A DNA stretch of 64,000 bases from Raphanus sativus. Taxonomy: Eukaryota > Streptophyta > Magnoliopsida > Brassicales > Brassicaceae. The position numbers were made by a program, and so were the translations under genes. The notes under the pieces are model-generated. The model ran no database searches. It was not told the origin of the DNA and saw only the letters and a program-made list of their open reading frames with translations. The stretch covers positions 20,297,407-20,361,406 of the forward strand of contig NC_079515.1 of NCBI RefSeq assembly GCF_000801105.2, given 5' to 3'. Each line of letters begins with the position of its first letter. Positions within the stretch are counted from its first letter, which is position 1. Shown here in pieces: positions 10,788 to 22,396 of the stretch.

Positions 10788-11720
10788 TCAAGAAGCAAGC
10801 AAGCTTTCCAAATCATAGCTTAACAGTTCTTCGAAATTCATCTGAGTTTCAGCTTCAAACTGCATTTCTTGGTGATGATCAAGAAAACCACTAAACTGAC
10901 TTGAATTCTGTAATCCCTTACAAAATAGGGAAGTAGAGGAAAAAAACAAATGAGTGTGTGTATGAAATATGGTTATGAAGATGTAAAAGAGAGATGGACC
11001 CACCTCAGATTCTCCAGGATTGTTCATAGGAGTGGCTAAAGAGTGACTATGCTCAACATTGTCGACACCGGAAGAAGAAGAGATCTTACTCGCTTCACCC
11101 TTAAACTGTACTTTGCAGATTGTATATGCCCCGCTCTGCCAACCCCAATTCAGTATAATCGATTGATTAGTGATCAAAACAGAGCAATAACAGGAAAAAG
11201 AACTAGAAAATGTACCTCATTAGGAGAGAGGCAAGAAGTGTGATGATACTCGTGCATAACCCAGTTGGATTTGGAACCGCTCTTGTAAAACACCAAAACC
11301 CTTTTCTCACCTATCTTTTCGCGGTTACCTCTCTTTCGCTTGATAGAATAGGTAACGCCCGTTTTCTTCCAAAAACCGGACTTGGTTTTCCTCTTCTGTC
11401 GCTCACCTTTCTTGTATTTGCTTTCCTTGCGTCCGAAGAAATACCAAACCTGGTTACTCGACTCGATCCTCGACTGCGCTGTGAAGTAACAAAACGATAT
11501 GAAAATCAGAAGTTAGTTAGCGGACGATCCAAACGTGATAGAGACAGTGGAGGGGAGACGTACGAGGTAAATCCCAAGGATCGAAGTTACAAATATTGAG
11601 AGTGCTAATGACTTGATCGACATGGCTCGTGTTGGAACCACCATTATTTTTCAGACGGAGATAATGGTCTACGATCTCCTCGTCCGTCGGAAGAAACCTG
11701 AGCCCCACCATATTCTCCAT
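10788..11720 (-). CDS. NAC-domain transcription factor (NAC005-like)
   Basis: Plant-specific DNA-binding transcription factor. Four exons read from the minus strand: 11720-11564, 11478-11216, 11135-11004 and 10907-10788, encoding 223 residues with GT/AG introns and correct phase. NAC subdomain A is clear ([17 protein letters not shown] from residue 5), followed by [32 protein letters not shown] and WVMHEYH, so the DNA-binding fold looks complete to about residue 160. The tail is short and acidic ([15 protein letters not shown]), much shorter than in the roughly 350-residue Arabidopsis NAC003-005 group as I remember it. Start chosen at MENM because it opens the NAC domain; an upstream in-frame ATG lies in the leader. 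Position beside the At1g02260-like gene supports the NAC005 assignment. A TATA box lies upstream. No membrane anchor. Confidence 0.88.
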
Positions 11721-11831
11721 TTTTTGCTTCGGCGGCGACAAAAATTTCAGATAAGAACAAAAGAAATCAAAATGAGTAAGAGAGAGAGAGAGAGCTTTCA
11801 ATACTTGGAGAAGGAAAGAAGGTCAAGGCAG

Positions 11832-11839
11832 TATTTATA
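11832..11839 (-). promoter_or_regulatory. Probable TATA box of the NAC gene
   Basis: The minus strand reads TATAAATA about 110 bases upstream of the chosen NAC start codon, in a position suited to a short leader that holds a GA-rich microsatellite. Confidence 0.55.
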
Positions 11840-11840
11840 G

Positions 11841-12523
11841 GACAACGGTGAAAGTCGGGTCCGGTCCCACGCGTGCCAATTCTTGCGGAGCAATATTAAA
11901 AATTTCAAAAAATAAAAGAGACGAGAGAGACAAAGACACGGTCGGCTAAGGTAAGGGTGAGTTTTGGAAACGTACAGTAGTATTTGTTAGCATATTTTAA
12001 TATGGGACTCCCGCCTTAACTAGAACATTCTCACAAACTCAAACACATAGAAGAAGGGCAGTGTGGCCCCACAGTTGGCGATACTTGCGCGAAAATATCA
12101 AAAATTCAATAGAATTGGTCCCACAATCAAAGAGATTTTAACGTTGACCTTTGATTCTCTGGATCATGTCACCGTGAGTCCGTGACACCAATGGAACGAC
12201 GTTTGCATCAACTATCCCAATCGTAAAAAACAATAAAAAGGGCCGACGTCATTGAGTTTTGGGAAAGTAATATAGGTTGCACACGTTTTATAAAACAAAT
12301 CCGGTATTCTGTTTACCTCAAAAACATAAGCTTTGTACCCCAAAAGACATGCTTTAATCTCGTAAATGTAATCTGTTTTCCTTTTCTTGATTGTCCATAT
12401 CATGAATAAGTGAGCAATAACCTTGTAAGAAACTTAATAAAATACTGTAAGTATTAAAATGGAATCTCCAAAATGTGAGAAACTGCCAAAAAATAGTGGT
12501 GAATCACATGTTAGTTTAATAAT
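11841..12523. other. NAC upstream region
   Basis: No gene. Contains CCCACGCGTG and GACGTC-type words of the kind found in plant promoters, but no specific regulation can be deduced. Confidence 0.4.
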
Positions 12524-12531
12524 GGTCATAA

Positions 12532-13912
12532 TTAGGGATGGGCGTTCGATACCCATTTGGATTTAGATTGGATATTCGGATTTTTGAGTATTTCAATATG
12601 AAGGTATGGAACCCGTTCGGATATTTCTATATTTTGGATCGGGTTCGGGTATTTTTAGTTCGGGTTTGGCTATTTCGGGTTGGGTTCAAATATTTAGATT
12701 TTGAAAGAAAATAAAATAAAATTTTCATTTTTTAAGTTTCTTTATTTAAAATTTTAGATTAAGATTTAGATTAACTGATTTTTTTTATTTTTAATAGATT
12801 GAATGATTAATAGATTTGGAGAGAATATTTCAAAAATAAATAGACAATAATTTGGCTATTGTTTTTAGAATTTGGATATAACTTTTGTTAATACCTGAAA
12901 CAAAAAGCTTGATATTCATTTTAAGTAAGTATCAAATCATTTTCTCTATAATTATATATATTATATGATCTTAAATTATGTATAACATCAATATAAATAT
13001 TTTAAATAAAATGAGAGATGTAAACTAGAAATATAAGAGTAAGTATACATATGTTCGGTTATCTCTAGATGGATTCGGATATTATCCGTACGGGTTCGGA
13101 TATATAATCTCTCATAAATCAATATCCATTCAAGTATTTTGCTATTTTGGTTCAAATTTCGATTCGGATTTTTTGGATCGGGGTTTGGATGGGGTTCAGA
13201 TTCGGGTTTGGTTATCGGATAAAGTGTCCATCCCTGGTCATAAGATTGGATATTCGGATTTTTGAGTATTTCAATATGAAGGTATGGAACCCGTTCGGAT
13301 ATTTCTATATTTTGGATCGGGTTCGGGTATTTTTAGTTCGGGTTTGGCTATTTCGGGTTGGGTTCAAATATTTAGATTTTGAAAGAAAATAAAATAAAAT
13401 TTTCATTTTTTAAGTTTCTTTATTTAAAATTTTAGATTAAGATTTAGATTAACTGATTTTTTTATTTTTAATAGATTGAATGATTAATAGATTTGGAGAG
13501 AATATTTCAAAAATAAATAGACAATAATTTGGCTATTGTTTTTAGAATTTGGATATAACTTTTGTTAATACATGAAACAAAAAGCTTGATATTCATTTTA
13601 AGTAAGTATCAAATCATTTTCTCTATAATTATATATATTATATGATCTTAAATTATGTATAACATCAATATAAATATTTTAAATAAAATGAGAGATGTAA
13701 ACTAGAAATATAAGAGTAAGTATACATATGTTCGGTTATCTCTAGATGGATTCGGATATTATCCGTACGGGTTCGGATATATAATCTCTCATAAATCAAT
13801 ATCCATTCAAGTATTTTACTATTTTAGTTCAAATTTCGATTCGGATTTTTTGGATCGGGGTTTGGATGGGGTTCAGATTCGGGTTTGGTTATCGGATAAA
13901 GTGTCCATCCCT
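12532..13912. repeat. Tandemly duplicated terminal-inverted-repeat element
   Basis: Copy 1 (12532-13235) starts AGGGATGGGCGTTCG and ends GTGTCCATCCCT, short inverted ends (AGGGATGG). Copy 2 (13244-13912) lacks the first 30-odd bases but is otherwise nearly identical, with only a few base differences. The 8-mer GGTCATAA occurs left of copy 1 (12524-12531), between the copies (13236-13243) and right of copy 2 (13913-13920). That is the trace of an 8-bp target duplication followed by unequal exchange. The interior is made of CGGATATT/TTCGGGT words and has no transposase, so it is a MITE-like, probably hAT-derived, element. Confidence 0.7.
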
Positions 13913-13920
13913 GGTCATAA

Positions 13921-14245
13921 GCATCTGGTTTTTAGATTTACAACACTTTCTAGTTATTTTTAATTTTTAGAGCTAGTTATTTTTATTATGTTAATATCAT
14001 ACAGTTAACTCACTTTTATAAAGTTCAAGAACTTGACAATTTGATAAGAATATTAAAATTATTAGAAGGTCATTTTCAAAACGTGAAAAACTGAAAAAAT
14101 AGTATGTACCAATCATTCATCACTCATAATTGCAATAACTATTTGTTTGATTTATTTTTAAAGATACAAATATGGATCCTATGCATAATTGAAATACAAA
14201 AAGTGTAAAAAAAAAACATAAAGCATGTACAAAGTGAGTTACGGT
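13921..14245. other. Intergenic, 3' of the transporter gene
   Basis: AT-rich; nothing recognised beyond the presumed transporter 3'UTR. Confidence 0.4.
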
Positions 14246-15836
14246 TTACTTGATAAGGAAGAGACCAATGGCCGTAACGATGAGCGTTGAAGGTAAACCA
14301 AACTTGATGTGTTTAGTGAAAGTGAGAGTGTATCCTTGGCTCACTGCTCTGCGAGCTTGCTCACACACTATCAAGTTAGCCGCTGAACCAAGCAACGTCA
14401 AGTTTCCAGCCACCGTGCTCACCCACGCCAGCAACAACCACGCCTTCTTCTCCTCCCCCCCTGCCGCCGCTGATGCCGCTACTCTTGCTCCCAACAATAG
14501 CACTGCACACACAATTGTTAACAGCTAAATAAAAAAATCTAGCTAGATATAATAAACATACAAAAAACATGTTTGCTTTGAACACACCGGTTGGTACATT
14601 GGAGGCTACATTGGAGAGGACAAGAATCACAACTGCTAGAACCACGGTTCCTTTAACTTCCCCTATATTCGCGTACGGCTCCATGAGATCCCACAGAGCC
14701 GTAGGGATACCAGTTTTATTAAATCCATCGACAGTTATAAACATCCCACAGAAGAATATCAAAAGCGAATAAGATACTTTCTCCAGAGACGGCCTTGCAT
14801 CTTTAAAATCAAGAACAACAAGAGCTAAAGCCGCGGTAATCGCAGTCCACGACATGTTCAACCCCATAAGCAGAGATACAAGCATCCCAAGCGTAATTAA
14901 ATAAACACTCGATTTCCACAAAACTCTTCTCCATCTCTTGGTTCGAAACACCAACACATCGTTGTTGGTGGTAGGAATAGGATAGCTCTCTCCTTGTGAC
15001 TCAGCGTCAGCTTGGTGGTCTCTAGACGCAATGCTCTCACCAGAGGAAGCTCCTCTGTTCCTGAGCGTCTCGGGATCCGTTCTCACGTTAGTTTCCTCCG
15101 ATCTGAAAGAGCTGAGATGCGGTAACGTAGCTGGAGAAAACCGATGGGACGTGACATCTTCTTCTTCAACAACTTCAGAAACTTCATTCTCCTCCTCCTC
15201 TTCTTTACGATCAGACAACAACCGCCAGTACATAGCGAGAAGCATCGCAGCGTTAACAGTGATCCCAACGATCATAGCGGGAAAGACTCCAAGAAGAAAC
15301 TCCCAGAACGAGATCCTGCTCTGAACAGCAATAACAAGATTCTGAGGGTTACCAATAGGAGTCGCGGAAGAGCCAATATTAGCACTCGTGGCTAAAGCGA
15401 GCAGAAAGGGGTGAGGAGGGAGGTTCTTCTGCCTAGCGATCTTCAGCACGAACTCGGTCAGCACAACGCAGCAAGTGTCGTTGGTGAAGAGAGCGCTGGA
15501 GACGGCGGAGACGAGACAGACGCGGCAGAGCAAGTCTTTGGCTCCTCTGCTTTTCCAAGAGAGGAGCGTACCCAAGTACTTGAACATGTCGGCTCTCTCG
15601 AGGTAGATGCTGACGACCATGGTTCCGAAGAGGAGGCCGAGGATGGGGAGGTCGATGGCTGCGTAGGCTTGGTCCGGGGTGATGACTTGGAAGATGACCA
15701 TGAGCATGGCGCCGAAGAGGGAGCCGGCTGTTCGACCGATTGGGAGGAAAGGGACTGATGGGAAGACAGCTAATATCCAGAAGATTGCGAAGGCTATGGA
15801 GCCTAGGACCAGCTTCACTACTGGTGCCATTGCCAT
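14246..15836 (-). CDS. ArsB/NhaD-family divalent ion or anion transporter (At1g02260-like)
   Basis: Multi-spanning membrane transporter of the ion-transporter superfamily that contains rice Lsi2 and bacterial ArsB/NhaD. Arabidopsis At1g02260 is annotated a divalent ion symporter; substrate cannot be read from sequence. Two exons: 15836-14588 and 14502-14246, 501 residues; the intron 14587-14503 is GT/AG and splits a valine codon. Hydrophobic segments alternate throughout. Recognisable family phrases are [13 protein letters not shown] near residue 115, [18 protein letters not shown] near 150 and [15 protein letters not shown] at the splice junction. A polar loop at about residues 210-300 is rich in glutamate and serine and is presumably cytosolic. 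The C terminus is a final helix ending GLFLIK. Start is the first ATG in the frame. Intact and well supported. Confidence 0.9.
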
Positions 15837-16803
15837 TGGATCTTTGTTGCTAAAGAATTGGGATTAGGAATCAATTTACAAGTTAAAAATTGATTTGGGA
15901 TAATGAACAGACAAGTAGAAGCTACTTTGGAGAGAAATAAACAGAGCAGACGAAGAGGAGTCACCTTTATAGTTAAGCCATAAAGAAAGCACTTTTTGAA
16001 ACCCAAAAGCCTTTTCTCTTGTTGTTGTTGTTGGGATCGCTGTTTCAGATCTTCATTGTTCACCAGTTTTCGATAAGTTAACAATGATTTGACTCGTCTT
16101 TGCATTAATAAATTATTTTTTATTACTATTCAATCTAATATGATGACAGCCAAATTGTCGTGTTAACGAGTCAACAATCACGATACTGTCATTAAGTTGA
16201 AATATTTAAATGAATGTATCAATCCCCTATATAAAAGGTCTTTTTATCAAAAAAATATTGATTTTTTGCACAAATTTTTTTTGATTAGTTTAAAGGATAA
16301 TTTAAAATTTAAAGAGGTTTGTAAGCTAATTGGTGTAAATCTCAATCTCATTGCCTCTTTAACATTTTACAAGGGGGGAGCAGCCATACTAATAAACAAA
16401 ACTTAAGTACAGAGCACTTTAACTCGTCTTTGCATTAATAGTGTTTTTAATCCAATCTACAATGTACATAACATGACAACCAAATCGTCGTGTTAACGAG
16501 TCAAGTATCATGATAACTGTAATTAATTGAATATATTTATAGGAACGTATCAAACCCCATCACAAACTTATTTTTTATTTCACTGAAGAGTCCATTCAAT
16601 CTTTTTTTTTTAACACAAAAGAGTCCATTCAATCAAAAAAAGCATATTATCATTTTCGTTTCAGAAAAACAGAGGGGTGCTATTACCAAAGTTCAAAATG
16701 AAGAAACTATACAAACTTTACAGAGGTTTGTACGCTTCTTGGTGAAAATCTCTCGTTGCTCCTTTAAAATTATACAAGAGCCACAATAATGAACAAAACT
16801 TAA
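15837..16803. repeat. Intergenic region with a tandem duplication of about 370 bp
   Basis: Blocks starting ACTCGTCTTTGCATTAAT near 16093 and again at 16422 share many phrases (CGTCGTGTTAACGAGTCAA, AGAGGTTTGTA, AACAAAACTTAA, AGAGCACTTT). The second block runs into the stop codon of the downstream nuclease-fold gene, so the duplication copied its 3' end and flank. 15837-16080 is the probable leader and promoter of the transporter. Confidence 0.65.
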
Positions 16804-18957
16804 CTAGAGAGCACTTTTGACCGATGAGAACTGTACAGTGAGACAAGCGTGGTCAGAGAGACTGTAATCTTCCGGCCACAATCCTTTCTCTGTTTCCTGC
16901 GGAAACAAAACAGCTCTCTCCACTTTCAATCCGACCGCTTCTTCTTCTTCTTCTTTCTTACTCTCCATTACACTCTCTTTGCACTTTTCAGACTGATCCA
17001 CCATCCTCATGTTCCAAATTTTCTGACAATACATAAACCACATATACATTAGTGCCGTTCTAAACGAAACTAACATTTTATTGGTTTGTGATTTTTGTTT
17101 TACCTTGAGTTCTTCATAGTCGAAGACACCATTTCCATCAAGATGAGCTCGAACCCATAGCTCTTTTGTCTCTTGGAAGCTAAGTCCATGTGGTATACCC
17201 GTTAGATTTACCTTTCGAAGCCCTTTGCAGAATCCAGAGTATGTTAGTGTATCACTATGATTCTTTCCCCCAAGAAATGCAAATGCCTTGTCTTCAGCTA
17301 TGGAAGCTTTCTGGAGTTGATACTAGAAACACCATCAAGAATTATTCAAAACAAAGGACGTGAAGTGATTAACAATTTTTGTTTGTGAAGATTTGCAAAT
17401 GTCACATTGTCACTCACCTTGATAATGCTGAAAACAGCTTCGACCCAACTTGTTCTCAATGGTTTTCTTGAATTGCTGCTAGTAGGATTACATAGCCATA
17501 TGAAATCAACTCCGCATATGTTTCCCCTGTGGTTCCTATGGCTAACCCACTAACAAAAACAAAAGATAGAAAGACGGTTAAGGATGAACCAGGCTTTAAT
17601 AACAGTGAGAATCATGAAAAAGTTCATAAGAAATCTCTAACCCTATGAGCATCACTATCCGTGTACTGATGAGCAACGTCGTATGATGATATGAACCCTT
17701 GAGATCTCAAGAATTTGTAAACATGCCCACGCTTGCTTCCATTCCAGTCACTAAATAATAAAATTCTCTGATCATATTGTACTTACTGGTGAGTGGACAC
17801 AGTTTCAATTACTCTTAAAAGACAAAGAAGCTCACCCGCAGAGAATAATGGGTATGTGGCTAAGTTTGTTTTCCTTTTGGTAAGCTTCAAGATATTCAAG
17901 AATCTTGTAAACCTGTCAGAAGAAATCAACGATGATCACACCAACAGAAAAGAAAGAAGCAAAACGATAAGAAGGATTGGCAAACCTGATGCAGTCTTGC
18001 AATGGATAAACTAGAATCATGTGGGAACAAGAGATGAGTGTTGACTATAAGAAATTCTTGTTGAACATTTTGTCTCCCATCAAGAGGGAAGGGAAGAACT
18101 GATTTGACATGTAAGAGCTGAGCAACACGGTCTCCAAAATCGTTAAAGAGCAGTTCCCGGTAATTTACAAGTTCAAAGTAGTCCTTATGTATGGCTGTTA
18201 AAAGACCTGTAATAAACAAATCCAACCTAGAACAATTCAGCAATAACCACTCCTAAGATTCTAATGCCTAGAAAAAGTGTTTTAAACAACAATGATAATG
18301 TGTTAAAAAAAAAAACAACAACAATGATAAATTTGAACCAAAAAAAAAAATGATAAATTTGAACAAAAAAAAAACAATGATAAAATGGGAGAACCTTACT
18401 TACCATCACCACGACGGTTTGTTCTAGGCAACTGGAAAATACTGTAGCCTGCAGAGCCAAGGCGATCATGGTACATGTTCACCAGTTCTTCATTCGCAAC
18501 CCAAACTTCCTATCAACAGTCACAGTTCTCTTAAAACCACATACAAAAGAGTCAAACGTTGACTTTTTTAAAGATTTATTATTTACCTGGAGACAGATCA
18601 CTGAGGACCGTTGATGGAGTAATAGCAAATCTAAAATCTTTTGGTTCCGAGTAAACCAAAGGGCGCGAAAATGGCTCTCTCGAATGCTCTGATTCTGTAC
18701 ACACAACAAAAAACCAACGTTGTCGAGCGAGAAAACTTTCGGAAAATCAAAAGAAGAAGAGAAGAAACAAACAAACAAACAAACCAGTTGATCAACGCGT
18801 TTATAAATGGGAGCCAAGATATTGAAAGTGGTACACGAAATACTCGTTGAAGGAGCTAAGCTCGAGTTCAGTCTCTGCACCAATCACATCGGATCTCTCA
18901 CAAGTCAGAACAATATAAAAACTATCAAAAAACCTTGAGTCGACGACGACTTACCAT
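16804..18957 (-). CDS. Endonuclease/exonuclease/phosphatase-fold protein with EF-hand segment (At1g02270-like)
   Basis: Predicted metal-dependent phosphodiesterase of the EEP superfamily (CCR4/DNase I-like), substrate unknown. Ten exons on the minus strand: 18957-18955, 18874-18785, 18694-18587, 18509-18404, 18206-17986, 17912-17836, 17750-17642, 17549-17418, 17322-17104 and 17022-16804, totalling 427 residues with continuous frame and GT/AG introns. The first coding exon contributes only the ATG, which is followed directly by GTAAGT; an in-frame TGA just upstream of exon 2 supports this. Fold motifs: TTFNILAPIYKR near the N terminus, SSVICLQEVW, VNTHLLFPHD, LCGDWNG (D203, N205) and LSDHACL near the end. 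An EF-hand-like loop HLDGNGVFDYEE lies at 342-353. The Arabidopsis protein, as I recall it, has aspartate where this one has histidine at loop position 1. Neighbours are the transporter and TOC33, as in Arabidopsis. Confidence 0.88.
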
Positions 18958-19369
18958 AACTGAAAGCGCCTTGTTGTGTCTGCCGGAAAAAAGATGAGAG
19001 TCGATGAAGGGAGATGAATCGACGACGACTCTCCTGTGATGCCTTTCTTTTCGAATTTACAAGCGGATGGATGATTTGTATATTTTTTCTTTTAGGCACG
19101 ACTGATTTTTTTTATCTATTTTATTTAAATTCATCTATACCACATAAAACACGCATTTGTAAGGTCCATGAAGTTTCATTCACAATTGCTATTATATTTT
19201 CCACGTCGTTTCGTTCACCAATTGCTACTAAAATTTTCCGTGTAATTTCATTCACGACTGACAAAGCAAATTCTTCAAAATCCAATGATAATAGCAATCT
19301 TTTATAACTCTGCGTCTTTTTTTTTCTTTTATCATCAGTTTAAAACAGTCTCATACCAATTTAAAAATA
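18958..19369. other. Promoter side of the nuclease-fold gene
   Basis: No gene seen. Pyrimidine-rich on the minus strand just upstream of the start, as in a 5'UTR. Confidence 0.4.
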
Positions 19370-20366
19370 CTAGGGTTTTATCCGCGTTACGCGCGGATTA
19401 CATGTTATAAAAAATTTACAATGATTTTATTTGTTTTATTAATATTTACGTTTTGGATTTACATTTTGTTCTAAAACATTTTTTAAGCCGGTTTCAAAAA
19501 TATGTAATATCATTTAATTGTTTTTGTTATTGTTCTTTTTCAGATGCTGTGATTGGTAGACTTTTAATGATTTTTTTACTGTTGTGACAAACTCCAAAAA
19601 AAATAAGATTGGTTGTTTCTATAAATATGAAATTTCATCATTTTTTACTGTTACGAATGATTTTCATGTAATTATTTTTCTGTTTTAAATTATACTTATT
19701 TTAGTTTATACATATTTTATTTAAATATTAGATGCATCAAGTAATTTTAGAAAACTAAGTCATATATATTTGTCACTCTTTTTTTGAGAAAATATTTTGT
19801 CACTCTATATTTAATATTATTAATTATTATTATTTATACTTTGTTAGTAATTTTATATTTAAACAAACAAAAAATTTATACATAAAATATATTATATTTG
19901 AAATATGTATATATATATATATATAAATTTTAATATGATACTGGATTTTTTAATAAATTTTAATATTTTACATAATGTATTATAAATTTTAAAAAATAAA
20001 GTTAAAGTAACATTTATATTTATATTTACAATTGAAATATTCTATAAATAAGTTCCATTTTTCATTATATTAATTATAAATATTTTATATTTTTATTACC
20101 ACAACACATTCTAAAATTTTTAATCGTGTGCTGACTAAAAATCAAACTAAATATATTATTTTGCTAAAAAAATTTCTATACTTCATACCTAATCTATTTT
20201 AGTTTTCATTCAACGTTTTCATGTTTTTATGTTTATTTATATTTATTTTTCAAATTTATATTAAATAAATGTAATAGTAAGATAAATTAACATATATTAA
20301 ATGATTTAGTTTATTATTTATTTTAAAATTTGATGATGGACAAAAGAAAACTAATTATATAATAGA
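19370..20366 (-). mobile_element. Helitron, minus orientation
   Basis: On the minus strand the 3' end is a hairpin (AATCCGCGCG..CGCGGAT) followed by AAAACCCTAG and T. A matching 5' end, TCTATTATATAATTAG, begins at 20366 with T next on the plus strand. About 1 kb, AT-rich, no protein. It is also possible that this 3' end belongs with the 5' end at 26278, making one large Helitron spanning the gene fragments between. Confidence 0.55.
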
Positions 20367-20999
20367 TCCATGCATTTTCTAAAAGTAAATGAAAAAACAA
20401 ATTATAATATAAGTATGAAATTATAAATTCGATAACTGCTAGCGATTAGCTTAATACATTCGAAAAAACCAACATCAACAATAATACCATCAGGCATCAG
20501 CCAACATGATCACAATTTACATGTTTGTATAGAGATGATAGAAGTTGAAAGTGAAAGGAGATGTCTAAGCATAGACGCAGAAGATTAATGTATAACACAT
20601 GATTCTGTTCTGTCGTTGTAAACCCGTTCTTGATCTCCATGATTCTGCTTCTCCCTCTTTTCCTCTTTTTATGTGTTGGGACTAAACCAACAAAACAAAT
20701 GAACTGAATCAAACCCAAGCGGAAAGTAAAATGTCTACCAAACTGAAACCAAACCAGCTGTAAAGTTTTTCTACGCTTTGTTCAAACAAACACAGAAGTA
20801 ATGATTCTCTCCTCCAACCTGAGAGATCTTTCAAATACATACTAAAAACAAACAAAACCATGTAATTAACTGTTACGAATAAGAAAGTTCTAAATATTAT
20901 ACAAAAGAACAAAAACTCACACCAAACAGTTGATAATGTTTGACATTGTTTTTGTTGAACCATTCTAAACGGGGACTCCATTTTTGGCCTGGTTTCTTT
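20367..20999. other. Probable transcribed 3' tail of the decayed gene upstream
   Basis: No coding sequence. The composition is less AT-rich than the surrounding Helitrons and looks like a 3'UTR or non-coding exon continuing from the stop codon at 21000-21002. Confidence 0.3.
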
Positions 21000-21770
21000 C
21001 TATAGTTTCCATTCTCTAATCTTCGCTAAAATCTTCTCCACTTTCATCATACATGCTTCTAGAGTTAATGCTAGGTCCTCTATTGCAGTATTTATTTGCT
21101 TCAAACTTTCATCATCATCATCATCCTTCTCATTGGATCTCTCGTTTTCTCCACCTTCATGGAGAAAACACTCTGCTTTCCTGTTTCCATCTGCAAATAT
21201 CGAATTTTTTTCCTCAGCCTTAATTTTATTAATATCAACCTAATAAGCACAGTTTTGACTTCTCTCAAATGGTGATCTGAAGGGTAATTTTCCTGTTTCT
21301 TCTTTGTCTTCACTCCTTTGCTTGATTTCTTGTGGTGAAATCTGAATCATTTTTTTTGCCTCAAGTCTGTAAATTTTTCCAAGTGATTCAGAAAAATCTC
21401 CTCAGCCTTTCTCTCTTTTTTTTTGTCACTGTCCTTAACCTTTTTCTCTAGATCTTAACATCTGAGCTGCGGTAATTTTCTCAAAATGATCCATACAACT
21501 ATCATTATCATTGGCATGGCTCGCCTGTCTCCCAAATGCTTTTGAAACAACTCATTAAGTGGCAGCACCTCTCTTGAAGCTGATCGACCAATACCTAAGA
21601 CAAACATACTTTTTAGGAATAACACAAACCTAAACATTTTGTCATCAGCTGTAAAGGAACTCGAACTTGTCTGCTAACGTCACCATTGTTAGTCTTGTTG
21701 GTGGCATCAACACCAACTGCCCAAATAGTCGACGTTGTCGTCTTAAAACCAAGTTTTAAAGTTCCAGGTC
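21000..21770 (-). pseudogene. Decayed fragment of an unrecognised coiled-coil gene
   Basis: Several exon-like pieces on the minus strand, in different frames: one opening GPGTLKLGFK after a TTTTCAG acceptor (21770), a basic/acidic stretch (DLEKKVKDSDKKKERKAEE) near 21440, and a terminal piece (about 21190-21000) with five aspartates followed by SLKQINTAIEDLALTLEA and ending REWKL-stop. Internal stops and frame changes separate them, so it is not expressed as one protein. The ends look like charged coiled coil. I do not recognise the parent. It lies directly downstream of aspartyl aminopeptidase exons in the same orientation, giving a chimeric arrangement. Confidence 0.5.
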
Positions 21771-21949
21771 CTGAAAATATTGTATGCAAGGAACCAAGTA
21801 AGTTCTATATGATTTGGTTAAAACAAAGTCCATGAGAGAGATAACCATCCTACCGTTAATGAGATTCCCACCAAAAGCTAGGACAAATAATCACACATCC
21901 AATGACCAAATTGAGTTTTGAAAAAAAGAGACTACATCTCAGTTTGTCA

Positions 21950-22396
21950 CGATCAAACCAGGTGTACCAAAGGCCACATCCATAAGTTTGAACACCAACC
22001 TCCAAGCATCCACCTTTAGTTATCTGTCAACACCAATCCCATGATTTTAAATTTAAAAAAAAAAAAAAACTGAAAATGCGAATTGACAAAGAAACAAAAA
22101 AAAAAAGGTTCCACCTTTGAAACGGGCTTGAGTTTGAGGCAAGGGCTATCAGTGTGAGCACCAATAATATGGAATCCGTTTCCAGCTACATATCTGTTCA
22201 CAAAGATAGAAACTTTAGATAAATCGATCTCACAATCATTCATGAGTTTGGTTACAAAAGAAGAAGTAAAAGATCATACTTTTTGCCAATGGCAAAAGCA
22301 ACAATGGTGGAGTAGTTTCTTGTGAAGAAATACTTTCTGCCGGCTTCGAGTTTCCAGTCATCTCTCTCGGAAATCTGTTCATACCCAGCGTGTAGC
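21950..22396 (-). pseudogene. Aspartyl aminopeptidase (M18) gene fragment
   Basis: Three consecutive exons of a cytosolic aspartyl aminopeptidase, a zinc exopeptidase removing N-terminal Asp/Glu: 22396-22281 (GYEQISERDDWKLEAG, YFFTRNYST), 22193-22115 (VAGNGFHIIGAHTDSPCLKL) and 22023-21950 (TKGGCLEVGVQTYG, WYTWFDRD). Splice sites are retained and the first metal-ligand motif AHTDSP is intact. But only about residues 35-125 of a roughly 480-residue enzyme are present; the N terminus, the catalytic remainder and the C terminus are missing. In the last exon YGCGLW replaces the usual YGGGLW. This is a captured or duplicated fragment, not a working enzyme. The parent should be elsewhere (Arabidopsis At5g60160-like). 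Confidence 0.85.

Noticed and set aside
14246..15867. Open frames on the plus strand across the transporter gene
   Set aside because: Antisense shadows of a well-supported minus-strand gene.
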